This document shows positions 1-9,073 of a stretch of DNA of 64,000 bases, piece after piece. The DNA is from Alkalinema sp. FACHB-956. Lineage in GTDB: Bacteria; Cyanobacteriota; Cyanobacteriia; Leptolyngbyales; Leptolyngbyaceae. Each line of letters begins with the position of its first letter. The first letter of the stretch is position 1. The stretch is from contig NZ_JACJRC010000018.1 in NCBI RefSeq assembly GCF_014697025.1, positions 1-64,000 of the forward strand. The letters are read 5' to 3'. The position numbers and the translations under genes were made by a program. Under the pieces are notes generated by a model, which did not search any database, had not been told where the DNA came from, and saw only the letters and a list, made by a program, of their open reading frames with translations.

Positions 1-72
1 CATGGCCTCTCCGGTGACTCCGCTGTGGAAGCTAATTCCTACCTCGATTACGCTATCAATGCTCTCTCCTAA
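1..72 (+). CDS. cpcA: Phycocyanin alpha subunit, C-terminal fragment
   Basis: Frame 1 from base 1 reads the last 23 residues of a protein, with the TAA stop at 70-72. The ending, SGDSAVEANSYLDYAINALS, matches the C-terminus I know for C-phycocyanin alpha subunits, a phycobilisome rod protein. The rest of the gene, including the chromophore-binding cysteine, lies upstream of the window. A hairpin terminator follows within 25 bases, so this is probably the last gene of its transcript here; linker genes (cpcC, cpcD), often found after cpcA, do not follow. Confidence 0.9.
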   Translation, partial: HGLSGDSAVEANSYLDYAINALS

Positions 73-92
73 TTAATCTTTCTTGATTATTT

Positions 93-124
93 AAACCCGA
101 AGGTACAAAACCTTCGGGTTTTGA
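93..124 (+). terminator. Rho-independent terminator after cpcA
   Basis: An 11-bp perfect stem, AAACCCGAAGG (93-103) with CCTTCGGGTTT (111-121), closes a 7-base loop. Only a short T run follows (TTTTG). It sits just before the start of the acyltransferase gene, so that gene either has a promoter within or before the hairpin, or its real start is further downstream. Confidence 0.8.
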
Positions 125-1689
125 TGTCTTTTCTACTTTTCTGCTTCTACCCCTTATTTAATTTTGCAAAAATTCTAGAATCTCTTGCTCGGAGAATTCC
201 TTTGCCCTCGCTCCATGTTCAACCGCGACTAGAATTTATTCCTCAAACGTTTCAGCCTTGGGTATTGAGGCTACTGCACTTACTGTTACCTTTCGCATTG
301 CGCTTTAGATTGCGCCGTTGGCTGCCTGCTGGTATCAACCAGGTAGAAGTGATCTATCCAGAACGTCTGGCTACAGCCTATCACCAATTTCAGCAGGGCA
401 AAATTCGGCTTCTCATTGCCGCTCGTCATCCCGAAGTAGACGATCCCCTCAGCTATCTCTTTGTTCTTTCCCGCACCATTCCCCAAGTCGCCCAACAGCG
501 CGGCATCCCACTGCAACAGCCGATTCATGCCCACTTTCTCTACGATCGCGGCATGACGATCTGGGCAGGGAACTGGTTAGGTTGGTTCTTTGCTCGGATT
601 GGCGGTATTCCGATCCACCGAGGCAAAAGTCTGGATCTAAAAGGGTTAAAAGCCGCACGGGAAGTATTACTCAACGGGCAATTTCCCCTCGCTGTTGCCC
701 CCGAAGGAGCCACCAACGGACATAGCCACATTGTCAGCCCCCTAGAACCCGGCGTTGCACAATTAGGGTTTTGGTGCGTAGAAGACCTCGTAAAAGCCGA
801 TCGACCAGAACAGGTTTGGATTTTACCGATCGGGATTCAGTACCATTACGCCTCACCTCCGTGGCGCAAACTTGATGACGTAATCAGCCAGCTAGAACAG
901 GATACCGGGCTTTCCCAATTACCATTTTCCATCCCAGCCCTGAACAGCCCTGAACAGCAGATTTATCAACGGCTCTTGCGTTTAGGAGAACACTTGATCG
1001 CTCAGATGGAGAAATTTTATCAGCAGTTTTATCATCTGTCGATCGCACTAGAAACTAACCAAGATTGTAAATTAGATAAATCTCATCAGGTAGACGATCA
1101 TCAACATCAACAAGCCCATTTAATTACACGACTGCAAACACTTTTAGACATCGCATTAACCATTGCAGAACAACATTTTGGGCTACCGTCTGAAGGAAAC
1201 ATTATCCAACGCTGCCGCCGTCTAGAAGAAGCCGGTTGGAAAATCATCTATCGCGAAGACATTACAAACTTACAAACCCTTGATCCCTTCAGCCGAGGGC
1301 TGGCCGATTGGGCTGCCACCGAAGCCCAGCTAGCCCTTCGCCATATGCGCCTTGTGGAAAGCTTCGTGGCTGTTACCCAGCCCTACCTGCAAACCCAACT
1401 CACCGTGGAGCAACTTGCAGAACTCACCCTCATCCTCTTCGATTTCGTTGCCCGCATCAAGGGAGATAAAATTCCCCAGCGACCTCAGTTGGGCTGGCGA
1501 CAAACCCAAGTGACGATCGGTCAACCCATTTCCGTCAGCGATCGTTGGCCCTTGTACAATCGCGATCGTGCCTCCGCCAAGCAAGCCGTTCAAGATCTCA
1601 CAGCCGATCTCTATCACGCCCTCGCGCAGGGAATCCCTTCCTACACAACGCCACAGGCACAGGAAGCCCATCCCCCGAAGCCGTTGTAG
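124..1689 (+). CDS. PlsC-type glycerolipid acyltransferase-like protein with long C-terminal extension
   Basis: About 521 residues. The N-terminal half looks like the lysophosphatidate acyltransferase (PlsC) fold: an HX4D motif (HPEVDD, about residue 102), and a PEGATNGH segment (about residue 193) matching the family's P-E-G block. The family transfers acyl chains to glycerol-3-phosphate or lysophosphatidate at the membrane, but the acceptor cannot be told from sequence. The N-terminus is hydrophobic. The C-terminal 270 residues have no domain I recognise, and the protein is about twice the usual PlsC length. ATG 124 is the first ATG; the TTG at 121 lies in the terminator stem. No ribosome binding site is visible because the cpcA hairpin occupies that space, so a downstream TTG or GTG start is possible. 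Confidence 0.75.
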   Translation: MSFLLFCFYPLFNFAKILESLARRIPLPSLHVQPRLEFIPQTFQPWVLRLLHLLLPFALRFRLRRWLPAGINQVEVIYPERLATAYHQFQQGKIRLLIAARHPEVDDPLSYLFVLSRTIPQVAQQRGIPLQQPIHAHFLYDRGMTIWAGNWLGWFFARIGGIPIHRGKSLDLKGLKAAREVLLNGQFPLAVAPEGATNGHSHIVSPLEPGVAQLGFWCVEDLVKADRPEQVWILPIGIQYHYASPPWRKLDDVISQLEQDTGLSQLPFSIPALNSPEQQIYQRLLRLGEHLIAQMEKFYQQFYHLSIALETNQDCKLDKSHQVDDHQHQQAHLITRLQTLLDIALTIAEQHFGLPSEGNIIQRCRRLEEAGWKIIYREDITNLQTLDPFSRGLADWAATEAQLALRHMRLVESFVAVTQPYLQTQLTVEQLAELTLILFDFVARIKGDKIPQRPQLGWRQTQVTIGQPISVSDRWPLYNRDRASAKQAVQDLTADLYHALAQGIPSYTTPQAQEAHPPKPL

Positions 1690-1848
1690 TTTACCAAACA
1701 CCGTAGTTTACTGAACATCGCATTTTCTAAACAATTCTTAAGGAGACTGGGCAATCTAGGGTTGCCGATTGAGAATAGATCTTTGCACCAAAGAAGTGCT
1801 ACATATACATCGTTCACTGTTTACACGTACCGCTGCATTCCAGCACCC

Positions 1849-3021
1849 ATGGCAGAATCTCTTACACCTCCGACCGTTAAACCCCAACGCCCACATTTCT
1901 CCTCTGGCCCCTGCGCAAAACGCCCCGGCTGGTCAGTGAGCAACCTTCAAGATGCCTGCGTGGGTCGCTCCCACCGCTCTGCGGATGGAAAAGCCAAGCT
2001 CGCCGAAGCCATCGATCGCTCCAAACAAATCCTCGGCATTCCCGCAGACTACCGCCTTGGGATCGTTCCAGCCTCCGACACTGGAGCCGTGGAAATGGCC
2101 CTCTGGTCGGTTCTTGGTCAACGTCCCCTGGATATCCTTGCCTGGGAAAGCTTCGGGCAAGAATGGGTGAAAGATGTCGTAGACGAACTGAAACTACAAG
2201 ACGTTCGGCTCCTGAAAGCCCCCTACGGCAGCTTACCCGATTTAACGACCGTCGATTTCAGCCACGACGTTGTCTTTCTGTGGAATGGCACCACCTCCGG
2301 CGTCCGCGTGCCCAATGGCGACTGGATTCCCAACGATCGCGAAGGACTCACCATTTGCGACGCCACCTCCGCCGTCTTCGCCATGGACATCCCCTGGGAA
2401 AAAATTGATGTTCTCACCTATTCCTGGCAAAAAGTACTCGGCGGCGAAGCCCAGCACGGCGTCATCGTCCTGTCTCCCCGCGCCGTCCAGCGGTTAGAAA
2501 GCTATCAACCCAGTTGGCCCATTCCCAAAATTTTCCGGCTAGCGCAGAAAGGCAAACTGATCGAAGGCATTTTCAAAGGCGACACAATTAACACCCCCTC
2601 CATGCTCTGCGTGGAAGACGTACTAGACAGCCTCAAATGGGCAGAAAGTCTCGGGGGACTCTCCGGCTTAATCACCCGCAGCACCGCTAACCTCCAAGCG
2701 ATCGCCCAGTGGGTCGAAAAGAGCAATTGGGCTGGGTTCCTAGCGGAAAACGCCGAAGAGCGCTCCTCCACCTCCATTTGTCTGAAAATTGTCGATGAAT
2801 GGTTCACAGGGTTGAGCGCCGACGATCAAGCCTCCATCGCCAAGAAGCTGACCAAAGTGCTGGAAAAAGAAGGCGTCGCCTACGACATCGCCCCCTACCG
2901 ATCGGCCCCTCCAGGACTACGGATTTGGGGCGGAGCCACCGTCGAAACCAGTGATCTGGAAGCCTTACTGCCCTGGTTAGATTGGGCCTACGCCACCGTC
3001 AAAGCCGAAGCAACCCGCTAG
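1849..3021 (+). CDS. serC: Phosphoserine aminotransferase
   Basis: About 390 residues. A PLP-dependent class-V aminotransferase that converts 3-phosphohydroxypyruvate and glutamate to phosphoserine and 2-oxoglutarate in serine biosynthesis. Seen: an N-terminal [13 protein letters not shown] block, the [16 protein letters not shown] segment, and SWQK with the likely PLP-binding lysine, followed by GGEAQHG. The pattern fits the SerC variant of some actinobacteria, proteobacteria and cyanobacteria better than the E. coli type. The frame opens at a TTG (1762), but ATG 1849 begins MAESLTPP and removes a 29-residue non-conserved leader, so I prefer it. A strong terminator follows, so it is likely monocistronic. 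Confidence 0.88.
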   Translation: MAESLTPPTVKPQRPHFSSGPCAKRPGWSVSNLQDACVGRSHRSADGKAKLAEAIDRSKQILGIPADYRLGIVPASDTGAVEMALWSVLGQRPLDILAWESFGQEWVKDVVDELKLQDVRLLKAPYGSLPDLTTVDFSHDVVFLWNGTTSGVRVPNGDWIPNDREGLTICDATSAVFAMDIPWEKIDVLTYSWQKVLGGEAQHGVIVLSPRAVQRLESYQPSWPIPKIFRLAQKGKLIEGIFKGDTINTPSMLCVEDVLDSLKWAESLGGLSGLITRSTANLQAIAQWVEKSNWAGFLAENAEERSSTSICLKIVDEWFTGLSADDQASIAKKLTKVLEKEGVAYDIAPYRSAPPGLRIWGGATVETSDLEALLPWLDWAYATVKAEATR

Positions 3022-3043
3022 GCATCCATTACAACATCTCCCT

Positions 3044-3087
3044 GGGGATGGGTGCATTAAGTCTAAATGCACCCATCCCCAATTTTT
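3044..3087 (+). terminator. Strong Rho-independent terminator after serC
   Basis: A 15-bp perfect stem (GGGGATGGGTGCATT 3044-3058, AATGCACCCATCCCC 3066-3080) with a 7-base loop, followed by AATTTTT. It separates serC from the helicase gene. Confidence 0.9.
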
Positions 3088-3114
3088 ATGGTTACACCAA
3101 TTTTTATGGTTACA
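3079..3114 (+). repeat. 18-bp direct repeat, two copies
   Basis: CCAATTTTTATGGTTACA occurs twice head to tail, starting inside the terminator stem, so the T-tract of the terminator is duplicated. It lies in the leader of the SNF2 gene. It has no obvious function and looks like a slippage duplication. Confidence 0.85.
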
Positions 3115-3200
3115 GAAGTATTCATTTCAGCAATCCCTTACCCAGTGATTCAGTACAATGCAAACTATCACGCACCCTTGCATCGATCGTACACACGCCC

Positions 3201-6200
3201 ATGGATATTTTGCACGGCACCTGGATTCCAGATACAGACCCAGAATTTATTCAAACCGGGCAATTTTACCTCTGGGTAGAAACAGAAGAAAACTCCCGCA
3301 GAAAACGGAGCCCTGAGACCCATCCGCGCCATTTACGCACCCCCGATCTCATCCCTTTTCTCTGCGAAACTCTAGGGATCAAGCCCTACAAAAACGCCGC
3401 CAAAGACCCTCACCAAGCCCTCGAAGCCGACATTATTCCCCGATCGTTCCTATTACCCACTGCCAAAAAACAGCCCCTCCCCTCCTGGGAAATGGCCCGG
3501 TATCTAGAAGCCGAATTGCCCGATCGCTACGAGTGGCAATACTGGGAAATTGATTGTTACGCAACCGTCATTTACCTAAATTATAAAACCAACGTCAACA
3601 ACGTCATTAAATTCCTGAACGATTTGCATTTCCTCACACAATATCGCCTGAGTGATGTGCAAATGGGAGCTGACCTCTTGTTTTGGTATCACTATACCCA
3701 ACGCTTCAAACAAGTGATTCTGCGCGATCAATACATTCCCGCCTTGAAATATCGCGAAATCACACCAGCCAGCCCCACCCCACCCCGCAAAACCACCCGA
3801 TCGAAACCCGCGATCGCCGCAGCCCCTCCAGCCTTTGAAATCCATCCCGGCTGGGAAATTATTTCCGAGCAGTATGACACCCTGATTCAGACGGCCATCA
3901 GCCAGATGCCGTTACTCTGCTGTGCCGGATTTGCCGATCCCTCCGAACAAGCGTGCTTCTACGATCGGGAAACCCTGTTGCGCCACTTTTCCGAATGCCT
4001 GTTAGATGAAATTCTGATTCACACCCCCCGACCAACCGCACTGGAGAAAAAAATTCAGGGCACCCTCCTCCATGCCTGCCTCGACCCCAGCGATCCGTGG
4101 ACAACCGCCGCCGCCCTAGGCTTGTATGAACAATGGCAACAATGGCGCGATCGCATCAACCAATCCCAAGCACCGGAAAATTTCAACCTCTGCTTTCAAC
4201 TAGACGAACCCCAAGACCCAGACGATCCCTGGGAACTCGTCTTTCAAGCCTCCCCCAAAACCGATCCCTCCCACCGCATCGACCTGGGGCTTTATTGGCG
4301 CACCCATCGCAAAGATCGCCACAAACTCGGACTTGGCCAAGACTTTGAACAAAGCCTCCTGCTCCACCTTGGGTATGCTGCTCGCATTTATCCCAAACTC
4401 TGGGCAGGGTTAGAAACCGATCGCCCCAGCGAAATCACCCTCAACCTCAGCGAAGCCTTTGACTTTTTACAGGAATCCGCCTGGGTACTGGAAGCCGCTG
4501 GGTACCAAGTGCTCGTGCCGACTTGGTGGACACCCAAAGGCAGGCAACGCGCCAAAGTACGACTGAGAGCCCATACCCAGCCCAAATCCAGCAGCGAATC
4601 CACAGGCTACTTTTCCGCAACAGCCCTCGCCTCCTACGACTACGAACTCGCCATCGGCGATCAGACCATTAGCGAACGGGAATGGCAAACCCTGGTCAAT
4701 AGCAAAATGCCCATGGTGCAATTCCGAGGGAAATGGATGGTATTAGACCAGGCCAAAATGAAACAAATGCTAGAGTTTTGGAAAAAAGAACGGGAACAGA
4801 AACCGGAACTCAGCTTGATCGACTTAATGAAATTTTCCGCTGGCAGTGACGATGATGTGGACCTAGCCGTCGATCACGATCGCACCCTGTCAGCCATGAT
4901 CGATCGATTAAACCATCCCACCCAGATGGAAGAAATTGCCGATCCCCCAACCTTTCAGGGGCAGCTCCGTCCCTACCAACGGCGCGGCGTTTCCTGGCTA
5001 GTCTATTTAGAAAGCCTCGGACTCAACGGCTGTCTGGCAGACGACATGGGCATGGGCAAATCCGCCCAAGTCATCGCCCGTTTGGTCTATGAACGCGAAC
5101 AGGGTCATCCAAAATCGCCAACCCGTCGTAGGAATGCTTCCACGATCGATCGACCGATCGACCTCGCCCCCACCCTCTTGATTGCCCCCACCTCCGTCGT
5201 TGGCAACTGGGGCAAAGAAATCGAAAAATTTGCCCCCCACCTGCGCTTCATGCTGCACCATGGGGCCGATCGCATTCGGGATGCCAAAGCCCTGAAAACC
5301 GCGATCGCCGATTGTGATGTCGTCATCACTTCCTACACCCTAGCCCGCATGGACGAAGCCCTCCTGAGTGGCCAAACCTGGCATCGCATCGTCATCGACG
5401 AAGCCCAGAACATCAAAAATCCCAAAGCCGCCCAAACCAAAGCCATCCTCAAACTGCCCAGTACCCATCGCCTCGCCCTCACTGGCACCCCCGTCGAAAA
5501 CCGGCTGATGGATCTATGGTCGATTTTTAACTTTTTAAATCCCGGTTACCTGGGCAAAGAATCGCAGTTTCGACAATCCTTCGAAATTCCCATTCAAAAA
5601 GACAACAACCTCAGTCAATCCCAAACCCTTAAGAAACTCGTTGAACCGTTCATCCTGCGCCGCGTCAAAACCGACCCCGCCATCATCCAAGACCTCCCCG
5701 ACAAAGTCGAACAGAAATGCTACTGCAACCTGACCAAAGAACAAGCCTCCCTCTACCAAGCAGTCGTTAAAGAAATCAGTGAATCGATCGACCAAATCAC
5801 TGGAATCAAGCGTAAAGGGATGATTTTAGCAACGCTGACGAAACTCAAACAAATCTGCAATCATCCCATGCAGTTCCTCCAGGATAATAGTGAATTCACT
5901 GCCACTCGATCGCACAAACTAGAGCGACTTTTGGAAATGATTGAAGAAATCAGATCAGAAGGAGAAAGCCTCCTGATATTTACGCAATTTACAGAAATCG
6001 GTGAAGCCCTAGAGAAAACCTTCAAACAACAGCATTACAACACCTACTATCTCCATGGAGGAACCCTCCGAGCCAAACGGGAAAAAATGATTGCCGAATT
6101 CCAAGATCCCAACACCGAACCCTCCATTTTCATTCTCTCCCTCAAAGCTGGAGGCGTCGGCATCACCCTCACCCGAGCCAACCACGTCTTTCACTTCGAT

Positions 6201-6449
6201 CGCTGGTGGAACCCCGCCGTAGAAGACCAAGCCACCGATCGCGCCTTCCGCATTGGCCAAACTAAAAACGTCTTCGTCCACAAATTCATCGCCCTGGGAA
6301 CACTGGAAGAGAAGATCGATCAAATGATTGAAGATAAGAAAAAACTTGCAGGGGCGATCGTGGGTAACGACGAAGCCTGGTTAAGCGAACTCGATAATCG
6401 CGCCTTCAAACAGTTGATTGCTTTAAATAAAAAAGCGATCGTAGACTAG
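3201..6449 (+). CDS. SNF2-family DEAD/DEAH-type ATPase (HepA-like)
   Basis: About 1082 residues. A superfamily-2 ATPase of the SNF2 type that moves along double-stranded nucleic acid; bacterial members remodel protein-DNA or RNA polymerase complexes. Seen: motif I DDMGMGKS (about residue 613), motif II VIDEAQNIKNP (about 733), motif III LTGTPVENRLMDLWS, and in the second lobe LKAGGVGITL and DRWWNPAVEDQATDRAFRIGQT (motifs V and VI, ending about residue 1020). The first 590 residues are the long N-terminal extension usual in cyanobacterial homologues. I chose ATG 3201 (MDILHGTW) because the upstream open frame overlaps serC and its terminator. The SWIM protein downstream is its usual genomic partner. 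Confidence 0.9.
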   Translation: MDILHGTWIPDTDPEFIQTGQFYLWVETEENSRRKRSPETHPRHLRTPDLIPFLCETLGIKPYKNAAKDPHQALEADIIPRSFLLPTAKKQPLPSWEMARYLEAELPDRYEWQYWEIDCYATVIYLNYKTNVNNVIKFLNDLHFLTQYRLSDVQMGADLLFWYHYTQRFKQVILRDQYIPALKYREITPASPTPPRKTTRSKPAIAAAPPAFEIHPGWEIISEQYDTLIQTAISQMPLLCCAGFADPSEQACFYDRETLLRHFSECLLDEILIHTPRPTALEKKIQGTLLHACLDPSDPWTTAAALGLYEQWQQWRDRINQSQAPENFNLCFQLDEPQDPDDPWELVFQASPKTDPSHRIDLGLYWRTHRKDRHKLGLGQDFEQSLLLHLGYAARIYPKLWAGLETDRPSEITLNLSEAFDFLQESAWVLEAAGYQVLVPTWWTPKGRQRAKVRLRAHTQPKSSSESTGYFSATALASYDYELAIGDQTISEREWQTLVNSKMPMVQFRGKWMVLDQAKMKQMLEFWKKEREQKPELSLIDLMKFSAGSDDDVDLAVDHDRTLSAMIDRLNHPTQMEEIADPPTFQGQLRPYQRRGVSWLVYLESLGLNGCLADDMGMGKSAQVIARLVYEREQGHPKSPTRRRNASTIDRPIDLAPTLLIAPTSVVGNWGKEIEKFAPHLRFMLHHGADRIRDAKALKTAIADCDVVITSYTLARMDEALLSGQTWHRIVIDEAQNIKNPKAAQTKAILKLPSTHRLALTGTPVENRLMDLWSIFNFLNPGYLGKESQFRQSFEIPIQKDNNLSQSQTLKKLVEPFILRRVKTDPAIIQDLPDKVEQKCYCNLTKEQASLYQAVVKEISESIDQITGIKRKGMILATLTKLKQICNHPMQFLQDNSEFTATRSHKLERLLEMIEEIRSEGESLLIFTQFTEIGEALEKTFKQQHYNTYYLHGGTLRAKREKMIAEFQDPNTEPSIFILSLKAGGVGITLTRANHVFHFDRWWNPAVEDQATDRAFRIGQTKNVFVHKFIALGTLEEKIDQMIEDKKKLAGAIVGNDEAWLSELDNRAFKQLIALNKKAIVD

Positions 6450-6554
6450 CCACCCTCCAGCAGATCCGTCATCCGCCGGTTACAGCAAACGTCCCCCGCT
6501 CAAATTCCCCAGCACTCCAGATTCACTACCCAACTCACCACCCGATTCACTACC

Positions 6555-6614
6555 GCTCAGGAAACAGCTCAGGAAACAGCTCAGGAAACAGCTCAGGAAA
6601 CAGCTCAGGAAACA
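6555..6614 (+). repeat. 12-bp tandem repeat x5 carrying Shine-Dalgarno-like AGGA
   Basis: GCTCAGGAAACA is repeated five times without error, ending two bases before the ATG of the SWIM gene. Every unit contains AGGA; the last AGGA is 7 bases from the ATG and can act as its ribosome binding site. The period keeps copies 12 bases apart. Confidence 0.95.
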
Positions 6615-6616
6615 TT

Positions 6617-7465
6617 ATGGCAAAGCAAAACGAATTCAGTCGCAACTGGTGGGGCCAACGCTTTATCGAAGCCCTAGAATCCTTCACTGAAACCAATCGC
6701 CTCAGCCGAGGCCGCTCCTATGCCCGAGGCAACAAAGTCAAAAGCTTTACCATTGCAGATGGCCACATCACAGCCAAGGTCAGAGGCTCCGTTAACCCCT
6801 ATTTTGGAGTTTATAAAGAACCCCTCTACACCACAGAAATTGAATTTCCTTTAATCAGCGAAGCCCAATGGGCCGCCATCATTGCCTTAATTGCCACCAA
6901 GGCCGGATTTCTGTCCAAATTAATGATGAATGAAATTCCAGAAAACATTGAAGAACCTTTCAAAACCCTAGGAATTCATCTCCTGCCCCAACGACGATCG
7001 GACATCATCACCCGTTGCTCCTGCCCCGACTACAGCAATCCCTGCAAACACATTGCAGGCGTTTATTACCTGATTGCCGCAGAACTCGATCGCGATCCAT
7101 TTTTACTCTTTGAACTCCGAGGCATCCCCCGCGATCGCTTTCAATCCCTCCTCGCAGAATCCCCCCTGGGCAAAGCTATGTCCCAGGGACTCAATCGCAG
7201 TGCCACACCCTTAACGACGATCGAGAGTTTTTACCCCCGTCCCCAACTAATCCCCGCCGAAAAGCCCCCCAGTCTCAAGGAATTCTGGATGGGCAGCCAA
7301 AGCCTACCCAAGGAGAGCGAACCGATCGAAGCTATTCCCATTTCCGGCATTTTGTTAAAAAAACAAGGCGACTTTCCCCCATTTTGGGAACATCAAACAT
7401 CCTTTCTTGAACTCATGGAAGAAATCTATAATCGCGTGAAAAATAATAACAAAGATATTTTCTAG
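6617..7465 (+). CDS. SWIM zinc-finger protein
   Basis: 282 residues. The SWIM signature CxCx6CxH is intact (C134, C136, C143, H145 in RCSCPDYSNPCKHIAG), predicting a zinc-bound nucleic-acid- or protein-binding module. The N-terminal NWWGQRFIEALE and RGRSYARGNKV blocks are typical of bacterial SWIM proteins encoded beside SNF2 helicases, and the SNF2 gene lies directly upstream (167 bp). They probably act together on DNA or chromatin-like complexes; the exact role is unknown. ATG 6617 follows an AGGA that is part of a five-copy 12-bp repeat. The 70-residue C-terminus is low in conservation and ends in a charged tail. Confidence 0.88.
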   Translation: MAKQNEFSRNWWGQRFIEALESFTETNRLSRGRSYARGNKVKSFTIADGHITAKVRGSVNPYFGVYKEPLYTTEIEFPLISEAQWAAIIALIATKAGFLSKLMMNEIPENIEEPFKTLGIHLLPQRRSDIITRCSCPDYSNPCKHIAGVYYLIAAELDRDPFLLFELRGIPRDRFQSLLAESPLGKAMSQGLNRSATPLTTIESFYPRPQLIPAEKPPSLKEFWMGSQSLPKESEPIEAIPISGILLKKQGDFPPFWEHQTSFLELMEEIYNRVKNNNKDIF

Positions 7466-7509
7466 CATTTAACTCATCTACTATAGTCAGTCACAGGAGT
7501 TATACGAAA

Positions 7510-7523
7510 ATTACTTAAGTAAT
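7510..7523. promoter_or_regulatory. 14-bp perfect palindrome upstream of hyp operon
   Basis: ATTACTTAAGTAAT is a perfect palindrome 119 bases before the hypC start. Such a site could bind a dimeric regulator, but it does not match the FNR or LexA consensus I know, and AT-rich palindromes of this size do arise by chance. Confidence 0.35.
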
Positions 7524-7641
7524 CACGTAAACAGTCATACGAATAGTCACAAGAGTCAAAATTTGTTCACATTAGCTAAACAAATCATCGAGTGGGTAAA
7601 ACTGCAACGTTCAATTAAGAAAATATTAGAGGGAAATATGT

Positions 7642-7908
7642 ATGTGTCTTGCAATCCCTGGAGAACTACTGCGAATCACCAATGATGACCCATTGACCCG
7701 ATCGGGATTCGTTAAATTTGGGGGCGTCACCAAAGAAGTCAATTTGGCCTATGTTCCAGAGGTCAAAATTGGGGATTATGTCATCGTTCATGTCGGCTGT
7801 GCGATTAGCATTCTCAACGCTGAGCAAGCCCAGCAAATCTTTACAGACCTCGAAGCCATGGCCCAAGCTCAGGAATCCGAGGAGGCATCGGATGAAATAT
7901 CTGGATGA
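7642..7908 (+). CDS. hypC: Hydrogenase maturation chaperone HypC
   Basis: 88 residues. HypC binds HypD and carries the Fe(CN)2CO group to the large subunit of [NiFe]-hydrogenase. The MCLAIPGE start contains the essential N-terminal Cys2, and the OB-fold block [29 protein letters not shown] is typical. AGAGGG lies 8 bases before the ATG. The 3' end overlaps the hypD start by 17 bases, a sign of translational coupling. The C-terminal 15 residues (acidic, QESEEASDE) exceed the usual length. Confidence 0.95.
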   Translation: MCLAIPGELLRITNDDPLTRSGFVKFGGVTKEVNLAYVPEVKIGDYVIVHVGCAISILNAEQAQQIFTDLEAMAQAQESEEASDEISG

Positions 7909-9046
7909 ATATCGCAACGCATCCGCCATTCAGCAATACGCACAAGCAATAGCAGACATCACAACCCAGCCTTGGACAATCATGGAAATCTGTGGCGGCC
8001 AAACCCACACGATCCTGAAATTCGGCTTAGAACAACTCCTGCCCACCCACCTCACCATTATCCACGGCCCCGGCTGCCCCGTGTGCGTCACCGCGATCGA
8101 AACCATCGAACAAGCCCTCTGGCTCGCCGCCCAACCCCCAGTCATTTTCTGCTCCTTTGGGGACATGTTGCGCGTCCCCGGCTACGATCGAGACTTGCTC
8201 ACCCTCAAAGCCCAGGGCGGCGATGTCAGAACCGTGTATTCGCCCTTAGATGCCGTCAAAATCGCCCAAGCTAATCCCGATCGCGAGGTCGTCTTTTTTG
8301 CCGTGGGTTTTGAAACCACCGCCCCCGCAACCGCCCTAGCCGTGCATCTAGCCCAGCAGCAGCAACTCACTAATTTTTCGATGTTGGTCGCCCATGTCCT
8401 CGTTCCCCCCGCAATGGAGCAATTGTTAGCGGCTCAAAACTGCCAAATTCAAGGCTTTTTAGCCGCAGGGCATGTTTGCACCGTCATGGGCTACGGTGAA
8501 TACGAAACGATCGCCAGCCGTTATCGCGTTCCCATCGTCGTTACAGGGTTCGAGCCGTTGGATATTATGCAGGGAATCTATCACTGTGTGCAGCAGTTGG
8601 AAGCGGGAACTGCCCAAGTAGAAAATCAGTATGCCCGATCGGTTCAGCCCCAAGGGAATCTCACAGCCCAGTCATTTATGCAACAGGTGTTTGAGGTCTG
8701 CGATCGATCGTGGCGCGGCCTAGGAACCATCCCCAACAGCGGACTACGATTAAAGCCCAGTTACGCTCAATTTGACACAGCCCAGCGCTTTGCTCTACCC
8801 ACAGGGAAGCCGCCCAGTGACACCTTAGAGAACGTCCAAGAAAACGTAAACGACAATGCCAATTCCACCTGCATCAGCGGTTTAATTCTACAAGGCTTAC
8901 GGAAGCCCTACCAATGCTCCGTCTTTGGCACAAAATGCACCCCAGAGCATCCCCTCGGAGCCCCCATGGTTTCCTCTGAGGGAGCCTGTGCCGCCTATTA
9001 CCATTATCAATCTCTGACCCATTCCCACCCGTCTACTTCGTCCTAA
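7892..9046 (+). CDS. hypD: Hydrogenase maturation protein HypD
   Basis: 384 residues. HypD is the [4Fe-4S] scaffold on which the Fe(CN)2CO cofactor of [NiFe]-hydrogenase is assembled with HypC and HypE. Seen: EICGGQTH with the conserved cysteine near residue 31, [18 protein letters not shown], and C-terminal cysteines in QCSVFGTKC and SEGACAAYY. The open frame extends upstream inside hypC, but ATG 7892 (MKYLDEYRN) gives the normal HypD start and has GAGGAGG 6 bases before it. The stretch [16 protein letters not shown] near residue 320 looks like a local insertion. Cytoplasmic. Confidence 0.96.
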   Translation: MKYLDEYRNASAIQQYAQAIADITTQPWTIMEICGGQTHTILKFGLEQLLPTHLTIIHGPGCPVCVTAIETIEQALWLAAQPPVIFCSFGDMLRVPGYDRDLLTLKAQGGDVRTVYSPLDAVKIAQANPDREVVFFAVGFETTAPATALAVHLAQQQQLTNFSMLVAHVLVPPAMEQLLAAQNCQIQGFLAAGHVCTVMGYGEYETIASRYRVPIVVTGFEPLDIMQGIYHCVQQLEAGTAQVENQYARSVQPQGNLTAQSFMQQVFEVCDRSWRGLGTIPNSGLRLKPSYAQFDTAQRFALPTGKPPSDTLENVQENVNDNANSTCISGLILQGLRKPYQCSVFGTKCTPEHPLGAPMVSSEGACAAYYHYQSLTHSHPSTSS

Positions 9047-9073
9047 CAGCCCAGTTACTCTTCACTTTTCACT

